In this document: one piece after another, positions 55,111 to 64,000 of the stretch
Layout: the number at the start of each line of letters is the position of its first letter
Position numbering within the stretch: position 1 is the first letter of the stretch
Assembly: GCF_000971765.1 (NCBI RefSeq)
Contig: NZ_CP010907.1
Location: 1,086,627 to 1,150,626 of the forward strand
From: Candidatus Pantoea carbekii
GTDB taxonomy: Bacteria > Pseudomonadota > Gammaproteobacteria > Enterobacterales > Enterobacteriaceae
Direction of reading: 5' to 3'
DNA: 64,000 nucleotides
Translations under genes and position numbers: made by a program
Notes under the pieces: generated by a model
What the model was told of the DNA's origin: nothing
The model's database searches: none
What the model saw: only the letters and a program-made list of their open reading frames with translations

Positions 55111-56607
55111 AAAATATTTTTAAATATCAAATGAAAAATTTACAATTTATTTAATTTTATTTTTACTGCAGATGTTTTTGCATTTTTTAAGAAAACAGTA
55201 CCCAAATAAAGTAAGAATCGAAGCGATAACTGGACATTAGTTATATGTGTTATTAAATTATCTAAAATATTCCTAATTATTTAAATAATAATAGATAATG
55301 AATATATGCATACTTTTGTAAAAAAAATATCAGAGCTCTTTTAAAGATTCATCATATCTTATCAATTTCAAAGCAAATTTAATACACTGTAAACTAAATT
55401 GTAAAATACATCTATATTAATTGATAGAATTTTTTATATAATTAAATGATAGGTTTTTTTAAAAATTTTGATGTGAACATATTTTGTTAAACTGTCCAAA
55501 TATGTTTAGCAAAAATGCATGCGCACAATACCCGCGTATACTTGAACTTATTTTAACGAGTAAATTTACTATTATTAATAATAGCATGATTTTTACAATG
55601 TGTAGATATTAACGAGAATATACTTATTATATAAATTTTAACTAGTTAAAAGTATTAAAAAAAATAAATCGATTTTATGATAAAAATTGATTTAACAAAA
55701 ATGTAAACAAATACTTTCTTTATTAAAAAATTTTTTTTGAAGATAGTATCTTATACATGCTAATGATTTATGTTTTTTATTTGATATGTATATATATATT
55801 GTATGAAGCAAGGTAAAAAAATAATTGAATAAACTAAAAAAATACATTTTTTTAAAAAAAATCATAGATTTAAATATTTAATTTTTTTAAAATGTATATA
55901 TTTTTATGGGTAAGATTAAGATAAAAAATATGATATCGTGGCAAGATTGATGTGCAATGGTACAGATTTTGTATTTATTGAAGTATTATCTTTTAAATAT
56001 TCAGCAATTACAGTTAGTAATGAAAAATGTAAAATTTATGACACAGATTTTCTAATTAACAAGAAGATATTTTTTATCTAACGAGCGCTAAATGAACGAA
56101 TTATGTATAATATAAGTTAGCAAGATAATTAACTAATTGATTATAAAAATTTATATTAATAATCACATAAATCTTTATGTTTTAGTATGACTTACTATTT
56201 CATAGTAATAAAAAATAAAAATTACTCTTGAAAAAGATTTCAAACATTATATTAATAATGAAAAGATTAAAATCTTTAAATATAAACGTGCAAAATTCAT
56301 AAAAAAATGAAATCATAAATACATTATATTAAGTGATAAATATTTAACATTTAGCTTAGTGAAATAAAAACTAGGGTTTAAAGCAACAAAAAAATGTTAA
56401 AGTATGTAATGCCACTTAATATAAGATTTGATTAAGTAGACTAGTATAATCAAGTTATACGCTAGGTACTGCTTATAAATTAAGAAACTCTCTTAGAAAA
56501 TAAGGTATTTTGAACTTAAAGCAATGCATGTTGTAGGAGTTATTGCTTGCTCTTAACGTATCAGCTATGAATTACGTTAACGAAAATATTAAATACGAGG
56601 AACTACA
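55111..56607. other. 1.5-kb gap where dacB lies in E. coli
   Basis: Between obgE and greA; E. coli has basSR and dacB in this interval. No remnant was recognised. About 85 bases upstream of greA, AAGCAAT...ATTGCTT (56519-56548) is a possible 7-bp leader hairpin. The last bases hold the greA site GAGGAAC. Confidence 0.45.
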
Positions 56608-57084
56608 ATGAATCCAATTCCGATGACGTTGAAAGGTGCTGAGACACTGCGTGCAGAATTGAACGAATTGAAAACTGTAAAACGTCCACGTATTATTGCG
56701 TCTATTGCGGAAGCACGTGAATATGGTGACTTAAAAGAAAATGCTGAATATCATGCAGCGCGTGAAGAACAAGGATTTTGCGAACGTCGTATTCAAGAGA
56801 TAGAGGCCAAACTTTCAAATGCACAAATAATTGATATTACTAAAATTCCAAAAACTAATCGAATCATTTTCGGTAGTACAGTGAGTATTGTAAATATTAA
56901 TACAGATGAAAAATTTACTTACCGTATAGTAGGTGATGATGAGGCTGATTTCAAAAAAAATATGATCTCAGTTAATTCACCAATGGCACGTGGTTTAGTA
57001 GGAAAAAAAGTAAACGATATTACTATGATAAATACTCCGAGTGGCGGTATAGAGTACAAAATTATAACAATAGAATATATTTAA
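56608..57084 (+). CDS. greA: Transcription elongation factor GreA
   Basis: 158 residues, the E. coli size. GreA inserts its coiled coil into the RNA polymerase secondary channel to cleave backtracked RNA. The coiled-coil tip with the catalytic acidic pair is in [20 protein letters not shown]; the C-terminal domain [15 protein letters not shown] and [10 protein letters not shown] follow. The RBS is GAGGA. It is monocistronic. yhbY, next to it in E. coli, is not intact. Confidence 0.97.
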   Translation: MNPIPMTLKGAETLRAELNELKTVKRPRIIASIAEAREYGDLKENAEYHAAREEQGFCERRIQEIEAKLSNAQIIDITKIPKTNRIIFGSTVSIVNINTDEKFTYRIVGDDEADFKKNMISVNSPMARGLVGKKVNDITMINTPSGGIEYKIITIEYI

Positions 57085-57612
57085 TAAATTGCTATCCTCA
57101 CCGAAGCCAAAAGGTTATTAATGATCTTTCCTCCAATCGTATTAAGTATTTTTCTACAATTCGAATAATATTGCTACGAAATATCGACACGGAATAGGCA
57201 AATTTGCACTCTACGCATTACAGAGTATATTTTGACTATACATACTTTCGATTATATAATTGATATTAATCATGATAATTAATTTAACAAAAATAAAAGA
57301 GTTTAAAGAAGGTTATTTTTATAATTAGTCTTAAATTATTTAATCGTGTATTTTATTTAAGCTAATAGGATATCAAGCATAACTTTAAAAAGTATCACTA
57401 AGATGCGCAATAAATTTAAGAAAATTTACAATTTATATCAGATTTTGCTATTTCATTTAATGATATAAATGTATCATGTGTGTGTTTGCTTAAGTATTCT
57501 AAAACAAATTCATACTATTATTCGTATCCTTTCGAGTATATCACCAAATTAGTGCAAATTCATTATATGCTGCTGTGTTGTTTTAATAACAATAAAATTG
57601 GAAAAGATTATA
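57085..57612. other. Gap between greA and rlmE with a possible yhbY trace
   Basis: In E. coli yhbY lies here on the opposite strand. Reading the minus strand from about 57205 to 57100 gives SNIIRIVEKYLIRLEERSLI, loosely like the end of YhbY (NVQVIGKTLVLYRPTKERKI). The similarity is weak, so a pseudogene is not asserted. No other gene seen. Confidence 0.35.
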
Positions 57613-58260
57613 ATGTTTGAAAAACATTCTACTAGCTCTAGTTACTGGCTTCAAGAACATTACAGCGATAAATATGTACAACAAGCAAAGAAAAAAAAAT
57701 TACGATCACGTGCCTGGTTTAAACTTGAAGAAATACAAAAAAAGGAACGTTTGTTAAAATCCGGCATGAGAGTAGTAGATTTAGGAGCTACACCGGGCAG
57801 TTGGTCTCAGTATGCACAGAAACAAGTGGGCTATAGTGGTCATGTTATTGCTTGTGATCGTTTGCCTATGGTTCCCATTATGGGTGTTGATTTTTTACAA
57901 GGTGACTTGTGTGACGATATATTTTTTAAAAAATTTTTGCACCATATAGGTAATAAAAAAATACATATTGTTATGTCGGATATGTCGCCTAATTTAAGTG
58001 GGAAATCTATTATCGATATTCCTCGTTCAATGCATTTAGTAGAATTAGCGTTTAAAATATGCCGAAATATTCTAATATTGGACGGTAATTTTATAGTGAA
58101 AATATTTCAAGGAGATGGTTTAAATGAATACATACAAAAAATTCGTCCTTTTTTTAAAAAAATAAAAATTTGTAAGCCTGTTGCTTCTCGGTCACGTTCA
58201 CGTGAAGTGTATATTGTAGCTATAGGATATACAGCTATAGCTATATCTAACGATTTTTAG
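57613..58260 (+). CDS. rlmE: 23S rRNA (uridine-2'-O-)-methyltransferase RlmE (FtsJ)
   Basis: 215 residues from the ATG at 57613 (E. coli 209). It methylates U2552 in the A loop of 23S rRNA late in 50S assembly. The K-D-K-E catalytic residues lie in [32 protein letters not shown] and SREVYIVA. The SAM motif reads [12 protein letters not shown] where E. coli has DLGAAPGGWSQY, two substitutions at a well-conserved glycine-rich loop. A TTG at 57598 adds five unconserved residues. ftsH follows, as in E. coli. Confidence 0.95.
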   Translation: MFEKHSTSSSYWLQEHYSDKYVQQAKKKKLRSRAWFKLEEIQKKERLLKSGMRVVDLGATPGSWSQYAQKQVGYSGHVIACDRLPMVPIMGVDFLQGDLCDDIFFKKFLHHIGNKKIHIVMSDMSPNLSGKSIIDIPRSMHLVELAFKICRNILILDGNFIVKIFQGDGLNEYIQKIRPFFKKIKICKPVASRSRSREVYIVAIGYTAIAISNDF

Positions 58261-58404
58261 TCAGGTAAGCGGTGTGTTTACTTTAAGATGTCATTCTAAG
58301 TACAGTGTCAATAACTAAAATCATTAGCACTGCGATTCCAAGCATGAAGGATATATCGTACCCCATGCCGTCTATTAACACCTTTGTAATATGAGGTTAA
58401 TCTC

Positions 58405-60321
58405 TTGAGTGACATGGCGAAAAACCTGGTTCTCTGGTTAGTCATCGCGGTTGTGCTGATGTCAGTATTCCAGAGTTTTGGACCTAACGAGTCGAATGGC
58501 CGTAAAGTTGATTATTCAACTTTTCTGTCAGAAGTAAATCAAGATCAGGTCCGCGAGGCACGTATTAATGGGCGTGAGATTAACGTTATTAAAAAAGATA
58601 GTAAAAAATATATAACTTATATTCCTATTAATGATTCTAAATTACTAGATAACTTGTTGATTAAAAACGTTAAAGTAGTTGGTAAGGCACCAGAAGAACC
58701 AAGCTTACTAGCTTCTGTTTTTATCTCGTGGTTTCCAATGTTGTTATTAATTGGTGTATGGATTTTCTTTATGCGCCAAATTCAAGGAGGTGGCGGTAAG
58801 GGTGCTATGTCATTTGGCAAGAGTAAAGCTCGTATGTTAACTGAGGATCAGATAAAAACTACTTTTGCAGACGTAGCCGGTTGCGATGAGGCAAAAGAAG
58901 AAGTAGCCGAATTAGTTGATTATCTACGCGAACCCAATCGTTTTCAAAAGCTTGGCGGTAGAATTCCAAAAGGTATTTTAATGGTAGGTCCACCAGGTAC
59001 AGGAAAAACATTATTAGCAAAAGCAATTTCTGGTGAAGCAAAAGTGCCTTTTTTCACTATCTCTGGATCTGACTTTGTAGAAATGTTTGTTGGCGTTGGT
59101 GCTTCACGTGTGCGCGATATGTTCGAGCAGGCAAAGAAAGCTGCACCATGTATTATTTTTATTGATGAAATCGATGCAGTAGGGCGTCAGCGTGGTGCTG
59201 GTTTAGGAGGTGGGCATGACGAACGTGAGCAAACTTTAAATCAGATGTTAGTTGAGATGGATGGTTTTGAAGGTAACGAAGGAATTATTGTAATTGCTGC
59301 TACAAATCGTCCAGATGTACTTGATCCAGCATTATTACGTCCAGGTCGTTTTGATCGTCAAGTGGTAGTTGGTCTACCTGATGTTCGTGGTCGTGAGCAA
59401 ATCCTCAAAGTACATATGCGTCGCGTACCAATTGCTACTGATGTTGATGCAGCAATTATTGCACGAGGTACACCAGGTTTCTCAGGAGCTGACTTAGCTA
59501 ATTTAATTAACGAAGCTGCATTATTTGCTGCACGTAGCAATAAACGTGTGGTATCGATGGTAGAGTTTGAAAAAGCAAAAGATAAAATTATGATGGGTAC
59601 AGAAAGACGGTCTATGGTCATGACGGAATTACAAAAAGAAGCCACAGCTTACCACGAAGCAGGGCATGCTATCATTGGACGTCTTGTTCCAGAACACGAT
59701 CCTGTACATAAAGTTACTATTATTCCACGTGGTCGTGCATTGGGAGTTACTTTCTTTTTGCCTGAAGGTGATGCAATCAGTGCAAGCCGTCAAAAGCTAG
59801 AAAGTCAAATTTCAACACTTTACGGTGGTCGTTTAGCAGAAGAAATTATTTATGGTTTAGAACGAGTTTCTACCGGTGCGTCTAATGATATTAAAGTAGC
59901 CACTAATCTAGCACGCAATATGGTAACACAATGGGGTTTTTCGGAAAAGTTGGGACCTTTGCTATATGCAGAAGAAGATGGGGAAGTATTTCTTGGACGA
60001 TCGGTAGCAAAAGCGAAACATATGTCTGATGAAACAGCACGTATTATTGATCAGGAAGTGAAATATTTAGTAGATAGCAACTATCAACGTGCTCGTTGTA
60101 TTTTAAAAGAAAATATGGATATACTTCATGCAATGAAAGATGCGTTGATGAAGTATGAGACAATTGATGCTCTACAAATTGATGATCTTATGGCTCGTCG
60201 AGAAGTTCGACCACCTACTGATTGGGAAGATTATAGTAACAACAACACTAACAATAATCATAAGTCTGCACCGTACTCAGCTAAAACGCTGTATACTTCA
60301 AATCAGCAAAACAAACTATAG
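58405..60321 (+). CDS. ftsH: ATP-dependent zinc metalloprotease FtsH
   Basis: 638 residues (E. coli 644-647). Membrane-bound AAA+ protease that removes misassembled membrane proteins and, in enterics, LpxC and sigma-32. Two N-terminal helices ([32 protein letters not shown]) flank a periplasmic domain; Walker A GPPGTGKT lies near 195, Walker [13 protein letters not shown], second region of homology [19 protein letters not shown] and zinc motif HEAGH near 417. GAGG is eight bases from the TTG at 58405 but 17 from the ATG at 58414, so TTG is favoured. The C-terminal tail is shorter and Asn-rich. Confidence 0.97.
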   Translation: MSDMAKNLVLWLVIAVVLMSVFQSFGPNESNGRKVDYSTFLSEVNQDQVREARINGREINVIKKDSKKYITYIPINDSKLLDNLLIKNVKVVGKAPEEPSLLASVFISWFPMLLLIGVWIFFMRQIQGGGGKGAMSFGKSKARMLTEDQIKTTFADVAGCDEAKEEVAELVDYLREPNRFQKLGGRIPKGILMVGPPGTGKTLLAKAISGEAKVPFFTISGSDFVEMFVGVGASRVRDMFEQAKKAAPCIIFIDEIDAVGRQRGAGLGGGHDEREQTLNQMLVEMDGFEGNEGIIVIAATNRPDVLDPALLRPGRFDRQVVVGLPDVRGREQILKVHMRRVPIATDVDAAIIARGTPGFSGADLANLINEAALFAARSNKRVVSMVEFEKAKDKIMMGTERRSMVMTELQKEATAYHEAGHAIIGRLVPEHDPVHKVTIIPRGRALGVTFFLPEGDAISASRQKLESQISTLYGGRLAEEIIYGLERVSTGASNDIKVATNLARNMVTQWGFSEKLGPLLYAEEDGEVFLGRSVAKAKHMSDETARIIDQEVKYLVDSNYQRARCILKENMDILHAMKDALMKYETIDALQIDDLMARREVRPPTDWEDYSNNNTNNNHKSAPYSAKTLYTSNQQNKL

Positions 60322-60329
60322 AAGTATGT

Positions 60330-61166
60330 ATGAAGTTATATTCTCGAAATTTTCATCTTGATTTATCATTTCCTCATGTGATGGGTATTTTAAATGTTAC
60401 ACCAGATTCGTTCTTCGATGGTGGCATTCATAAGACCTTATCAGATATTCTTGTACATACTAATAACATGGTCAATGCTGGGGCAACTATTATTGATATT
60501 GGAGGTGAGTCAACACGTCCTGGGGCAAATACAATTAGTGTATCCCAGGAACTAGAACGTATCATTCCTACATTAGAAGCTATCGCAGATCGTTTTGAGG
60601 TATGGATTTCAGTTGATACTTCACAACCTGAGGTAATTCGCGAATCGGCACGTGCAGGTGCCTATATGATTAACGATATTCGATCGCTTTCTAAACCAGG
60701 AGCACTAGAGGCAGCAGCAGAAACGGGTTTACCAATATGTCTAATGCACATGCCTTGTACTAAACCACATGTTACACAAGAAATATTACCCCATGATGAT
60801 ATCGTAAGTGTAGTAGATACTTATTTTGCTGATCAAATTGCACGTTGTGAAACAGCTCTTATTAAAAAAGAAAATCTCGTATTCGACCCTGGTTTTGGTT
60901 TTGGAAAAACTCTCAGACAAAATTATAAACTATTAGCTTATCTTAACCATTTTCATCATTTTAAATTACCAATATTAGTAGGTTTATCACGTAAGTCCAT
61001 GATTGGTAATATATTAAATGTCGAAGTTGCACAGCGTTTAATCGGGAGTATTAGCTGTGCTGTTATTGCTGCTATACAGGGAGCACATATTATTCGAGTG
61101 CATGATGTCAAGGAGACTGTTGAAGCAATACGCATTTTTGAAGCGATGAAAAGGGCTAAGGAATAA
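60330..61166 (+). CDS. folP: Dihydropteroate synthase
   Basis: 278 residues (E. coli 282). Joins p-aminobenzoate to dihydropterin pyrophosphate in folate synthesis; target of sulfonamides. [15 protein letters not shown] near 19, [24 protein letters not shown] and [10 protein letters not shown] are the substrate loops. [10 protein letters not shown] follows with the conserved Lys/Arg. It starts eight bases after the ftsH stop, and glmM follows after five bases, the enteric ftsH-folP-glmM operon. Confidence 0.97.
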   Translation: MKLYSRNFHLDLSFPHVMGILNVTPDSFFDGGIHKTLSDILVHTNNMVNAGATIIDIGGESTRPGANTISVSQELERIIPTLEAIADRFEVWISVDTSQPEVIRESARAGAYMINDIRSLSKPGALEAAAETGLPICLMHMPCTKPHVTQEILPHDDIVSVVDTYFADQIARCETALIKKENLVFDPGFGFGKTLRQNYKLLAYLNHFHHFKLPILVGLSRKSMIGNILNVEVAQRLIGSISCAVIAAIQGAHIIRVHDVKETVEAIRIFEAMKRAKE

Positions 61167-61171
61167 TCAGT

Positions 61172-62509
61172 ATGAGCAATCGTAAATATTTCGGTACAGA
61201 TGGTATTCGTGGAAAAGTTGGTAAAATGCCTATAACACCTGATTTTGTACTGAAGCTAGGTTGGGCTGTAGGTAAAACGCTAGCAGGCAATGGATCTCGT
61301 AAAGTATTGATTGGAAAAGATACAAGGATTTCTGGCTATATGTTAGAATCAGCGTTAGAAGCTGGTCTAGCAGCTGCAGGAATTTCAGCAGCTTTTACTG
61401 GACCTATGCCAACTCCAGCGATTGCTTACCTAACACGTACATTCCGGGCTGAAGCCGGTATAATGATTTCTGCTTCGCACAATTCATTTGATTACAATGG
61501 AATTAAATTTTTCTCTGCTGAAGGGACAAAATTACCGGATAATGTAGAACAAGAAATTGAATTGGAAATGGAAAAGCGAATTATTTGTGTACAATCATCC
61601 AAATTAGGACGAGCTCACCGGATTATTGATGCAGCAGGGCGGTATATTGAGTTCTGTAAAGGTACTTTTCCAAGCGAATTAAGTCTTAATGGTCTTAAAA
61701 TCGTAGTTGATTGTGCCAACGGTGCAACTTATCACATTGCACCAAATGTATTTCGTGAGCTAGGTGCAAAAGTCCTTACTCTTTCTACACAACCTGATGG
61801 TATGAATATTAATAAAAAATGTGGTACGACTAATCTGCATTTATTAAAACAATATGTTTTGGAACAACAAGTAGATTTAGGCTTGGCATATGATGGTGAT
61901 GGTGATCGTATAATGATGGTTGATCATTTTGGCAATAAAGTAGATGGTGATCAAATTCTTTATATTATAGCTCATGAAAATTTACGTCAAGGTCAATTAA
62001 AAGGAGGTGTTGTTGGTACATTAATGAGCAATATAGGTCTTGAATTAGCTTTAAAAGAAATAGGTATACCGTTTATCCGTTCTAAAGTAGGAGATCGTTA
62101 CGTACTAGAAAAAATGAAGCAAAAGGGGTGGCGTATAGGAGCAGAAAACTCTGGCCATATTATTTTGCTAGATAAAACGACAACTGGTGATGCTATCATA
62201 GCAAGTTTGCAAGTCTTAAGTGCTATTGTACGTAATCATGTTAATTTACATGATTTATGTAATGGAGTAAAAATGTTACCGCAAGCTTTAGTGAATGTAC
62301 GTTTTCATGGCACACATGATCCGTTACAAAGCAATATAGTTAAAGCAGTTACTGTAGAGGTAGAAAAAACATTACTACATGAAGGTGGTCGTTTGCTATT
62401 GCGCAAATCTGGTACAGAACCATTAATTCGTATAATGGTAGAAGGTCACAATAAAAGAAAAATTCACATGTTAGCAAATAATATTGCTAAAGCTATTCGA
62501 TCAGTGTAG
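61172..62509 (+). CDS. glmM: Phosphoglucosamine mutase
   Basis: 445 residues, the E. coli size. Interconverts glucosamine 6-phosphate and 1-phosphate for UDP-GlcNAc, the precursor used by MurA and LPS synthesis. The phosphoserine is Ser102 in [16 protein letters not shown] by direct count; the metal site DGDGDR, sugar loop GAENSGHI and phosphate site [12 protein letters not shown] are intact. It is the third gene of the ftsH-folP-glmM run. A candidate terminator lies 12 bases downstream. Confidence 0.97.
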   Translation: MSNRKYFGTDGIRGKVGKMPITPDFVLKLGWAVGKTLAGNGSRKVLIGKDTRISGYMLESALEAGLAAAGISAAFTGPMPTPAIAYLTRTFRAEAGIMISASHNSFDYNGIKFFSAEGTKLPDNVEQEIELEMEKRIICVQSSKLGRAHRIIDAAGRYIEFCKGTFPSELSLNGLKIVVDCANGATYHIAPNVFRELGAKVLTLSTQPDGMNINKKCGTTNLHLLKQYVLEQQVDLGLAYDGDGDRIMMVDHFGNKVDGDQILYIIAHENLRQGQLKGGVVGTLMSNIGLELALKEIGIPFIRSKVGDRYVLEKMKQKGWRIGAENSGHIILLDKTTTGDAIIASLQVLSAIVRNHVNLHDLCNGVKMLPQALVNVRFHGTHDPLQSNIVKAVTVEVEKTLLHEGGRLLLRKSGTEPLIRIMVEGHNKRKIHMLANNIAKAIRSV

Positions 62510-62520
62510 AACCATCACAC

Positions 62521-62566
62521 AACAAGATAATGTTTCAAGTATTCAAAGAATATCTTGTTTTCTCTT
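62521..62566 (+). terminator. Candidate terminator after glmM
   Basis: AACAAGATA (62521-62529) pairs perfectly with TATCTTGTT (62551-62559) across a 21-base loop and is followed by a T-rich tail. The large loop makes it only a candidate. Confidence 0.4.
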
Positions 62567-62710
62567 TATAATTGAAAAACGATTATAAAATTCTACTTGC
62601 AGACATATACTTCTTTAGTTAGAATTTAGATTCTATTTTATAAATATAAAAACACTTTTAATTGTTATTATTGTCACTGTATGAATAAAATCTAAGAGAA
62701 TAGGTTAATT

Positions 62711-63046
62711 ATGTATGAAGTGGTTTTATGTATGTTTTTTATTGTGGCCATTGGTCTGATAGCGTTAGTTCTTATTCAAAAAGGTTCAGGATTAGATATA
62801 GGAATTTCATTAAACTCGGGTGCATCCGGTACGTTATTGGGTTCAATAGGATCTGACCGCTTGCTCACTCGTGTTATCACAATATTAGCAACTTTATTCT
62901 TTATTATTAGTATCATTCTTGGTAATTTAAATAACAGGAGATCTTCTCACAAAAAACATGATCTGGTAATGCCAATACAATCTCAAAAAAATACGCATTT
63001 GTCTAAACCGACTCCAATATTGTCGAACAATGATATGCCGCAATAA
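62711..63046 (+). CDS. secG: Protein translocase subunit SecG
   Basis: 111 residues (E. coli 110). Accessory subunit of the SecYEG channel. Two membrane helices are visible (VVLCMFFIVAIGLIALVLIQ; ITILATLFFIISIILGNL) joined by a Gly/Ser-rich loop GASGTLLGSIGSDRLLTR. The tail is polar. It lies upstream of the tRNA-Leu gene, as in E. coli. SecG is not essential in E. coli, so its retention is mildly informative. Confidence 0.95.
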   Translation: MYEVVLCMFFIVAIGLIALVLIQKGSGLDIGISLNSGASGTLLGSIGSDRLLTRVITILATLFFIISIILGNLNNRRSSHKKHDLVMPIQSQKNTHLSKPTPILSNNDMPQ

Positions 63047-63082
63047 AATAGGTTTTAAAGTAATTGTTAGTCTAAGAGCAAA

Positions 63083-63166
63083 GCCGAGGTGGTGAAATTG
63101 GTAAACACTCTACCTTGAGGTGGTAGTGCCCTATTGGGCTTACGGGTTCAAGTCCCGTCCTCGGTA
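63083..63166 (+). tRNA. leuU: tRNA-Leu (anticodon GAG)
   Basis: A class II tRNA with a long variable arm: acceptor GCCGAGG with CCTCGGT, D-arm TGGTGAAATTGGTAAACA, anticodon stem CTACC/GGTAG with loop TTGAGGT, variable arm TGCCCTATTGGGCT and T-arm CGGGTTCAAGTCCCG. It closely matches E. coli leuU, which also lies between secG and rimP. After discriminator A the gene reads CTT, not CCA. metY, which E. coli has just upstream of rimP, is not seen. Confidence 0.97.
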
Positions 63167-63434
63167 CTTGAAATGTGTTATAGTTTGCATTTTTCATGAA
63201 TTTGGCATAATCTTCGCCAAGATTTAAAATAAATGGAATAGTTGCACTTTGTGTTAGAATTACAACATAACTGCTATAGGTTTAAAACTGACACCTTAAA
63301 TTACTTTTGCTTGCAGTACATTTTCAAACATACTACTATGATTTTGGTAGCAGATATATAACTTATCAGTAGAATTTGGATTTTTTTTTAAAAAGTATGC
63401 AAAAGTCATAATGTGGCATACAGGGTCCACTAGC

Positions 63435-63462
63435 AAAAAACCTCGGATTTTCGGGGTTTTTT
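63435..63462 (+). terminator. Terminator between tRNA-Leu and rimP
   Basis: AAAAAACCTCG (63435-63445) pairs with CGGGGTTTTTT (63452-63462) with one G-U pair and a 6-base loop, ending in six T. It lies only about 60 bases before the rimP start, so rimP needs its own promoter or read-through. A TATAAT at 63481-63486 lies between them, but no good -35 hexamer at normal spacing. Confidence 0.88.
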
Positions 63463-63523
63463 ATTATTGAAAAATCGTAATATAATAGATATTAGGCCCT
63501 TTTTTATTTCTTTGGGGGTAGGC

Positions 63524-63976
63524 TTGTCTACATTAGAGCAAGAATTAACAGAGCTGATCTCTGCGCCGGTAGAAGCGCTTGGCTACGAATTAATTGGTAT
63601 TGAATTAGTTCGGGGACGTATATTAACTTTGCGCATCTATATTGATAGTGAAGAGGGCATTGATGTTGATGGTTGCGCTGATGTTAGCTACCAAGTTAGT
63701 GCTGTAATGGATTTAGCAGATCCTATTAAAGTGACTTACAATCTTGAGGTTTCTTCACCGGGTCTCGACCGTCCTCTTTTCACTGCTAAAGACTATATAC
63801 GTTTTACCAATCATGAGGTGAGATTAGTATTATGCATAGCCGTGAATAATCGTCGCAAATGGCGAGGCATTATCAAATCTGTCGAAGAGGAGATGGTCAC
63901 GGTAACTGTTGAGGGTAATGATGAAGTATTCGCATTAAGTAATATTCAAAAAGCGAATCTAGTTCCCTACTTTTAA
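63524..63976 (+). CDS. rimP: Ribosome maturation factor RimP
   Basis: 150 residues from the TTG at 63524, the E. coli length. RimP binds the 30S subunit and helps late assembly. [59 protein letters not shown] and the end [17 protein letters not shown] match nearly residue for residue. The TTG has GGGGG five bases upstream. An in-frame extension to 63467 is open but unconserved, and the codon two before the TTG is GTA, which could not initiate normally, supporting TTG. nusA and infB would follow beyond the window. Confidence 0.93.
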   Translation: MSTLEQELTELISAPVEALGYELIGIELVRGRILTLRIYIDSEEGIDVDGCADVSYQVSAVMDLADPIKVTYNLEVSSPGLDRPLFTAKDYIRFTNHEVRLVLCIAVNNRRKWRGIIKSVEEEMVTVTVEGNDEVFALSNIQKANLVPYF

Positions 63977-64000
63977 AAGTCCGCATTGAGGCTAACCGAG

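Noticed and set aside
57100..57210. yhbY pseudogene on the minus strand
   Set aside because: The match to the YhbY end is suggestive in position but too weak in sequence to call.
63467..63523. Upstream extension of rimP from the TTG at 63467
   Set aside because: The 19 added residues are not conserved, lie right behind a terminator, and the protein from 63524 matches E. coli RimP exactly in length.

Overview
The window reads as about 64 kb from the reduced, AT-rich genome of a gammaproteobacterium of the Enterobacterales, most likely a host-restricted insect symbiont. Nearly every intact protein matches its Escherichia coli counterpart along its length and in local gene order. Base composition is strongly AT-biased, intergenic gaps run to 1-2.7 kb, and several enteric genes survive only as frameshifted remnants (mltC, speA, rpoN, hpf). 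No transposase, phage gene, CRISPR array or plasmid function was seen. The species cannot be fixed from the sequence; a relative of the gut or bacteriocyte symbionts of true bugs (Pantoea/Erwinia-like) is only a guess.

Layout. 1-8 kb: the end of sbmA, ftnA, a gap with two very long perfect inverted repeats, prfC, ruvX, yggS, hemW. 8-11.5 kb: trmB, mutY, yggX and a dead mltC. A 2.7 kb desert follows. 14-17.3 kb: deoB-deoD and a tiny KGG-repeat protein. 17.6-25.1 kb: gshB, galP, metK and a decayed speA, inverted relative to the ruvX-side genes when compared with E. coli. 25.4-33.7 kb: tRNA-Phe, dcuA, groES-groEL behind a heat-shock-like promoter, and the EF-P module epmB/efp/epmA. 34-38.4 kb: degQ, zapG, zapE, rplM-rpsI. 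39.9-46.6 kb, minus strand: kdsD, lptC-lptA-lptB, rpoN and hpf pseudogenes, ptsN, rapZ, npr. 47.9-52.7 kb: mlaFEDCB, ibaG, murA. 53.2-57.1 kb: rplU-rpmA, obgE, greA. 57.6-64 kb: rlmE, ftsH, folP, glmM, secG, tRNA-Leu, rimP.

What the genes do together. The retained set is translation and ribosome assembly (RF3, L13, S9, L21, L27, EF-P and its lysylation enzymes, RlmE, ObgE, RimP), protein quality control (GroESL, FtsH, DegQ), an intact Gram-negative envelope (Lpt LPS export, Mla lipid retention, KdsD, MurA, GlmM), redox and cofactor metabolism (GshB, MetK, FolP, HemW, FtnA, YggX) and limited nutrient uptake and salvage (GalP, DcuA, DeoB/DeoD). What has been lost is regulation and redundancy: sigma-54, hibernation factor, arginine decarboxylase and a lytic transglycosylase.

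I did not find a convincing new multigene system. The best unexplained signals are non-coding: perfect 27-bp and 25-bp inverted repeats and a 22-bp exact tandem duplication between ftnA and prfC, and a 28-bp tandem repeat just upstream of deoB. Also notable are the loss of the encoded CCA end from both tRNA genes and the well-preserved ruins of rpoN and hpf inside an otherwise working operon.
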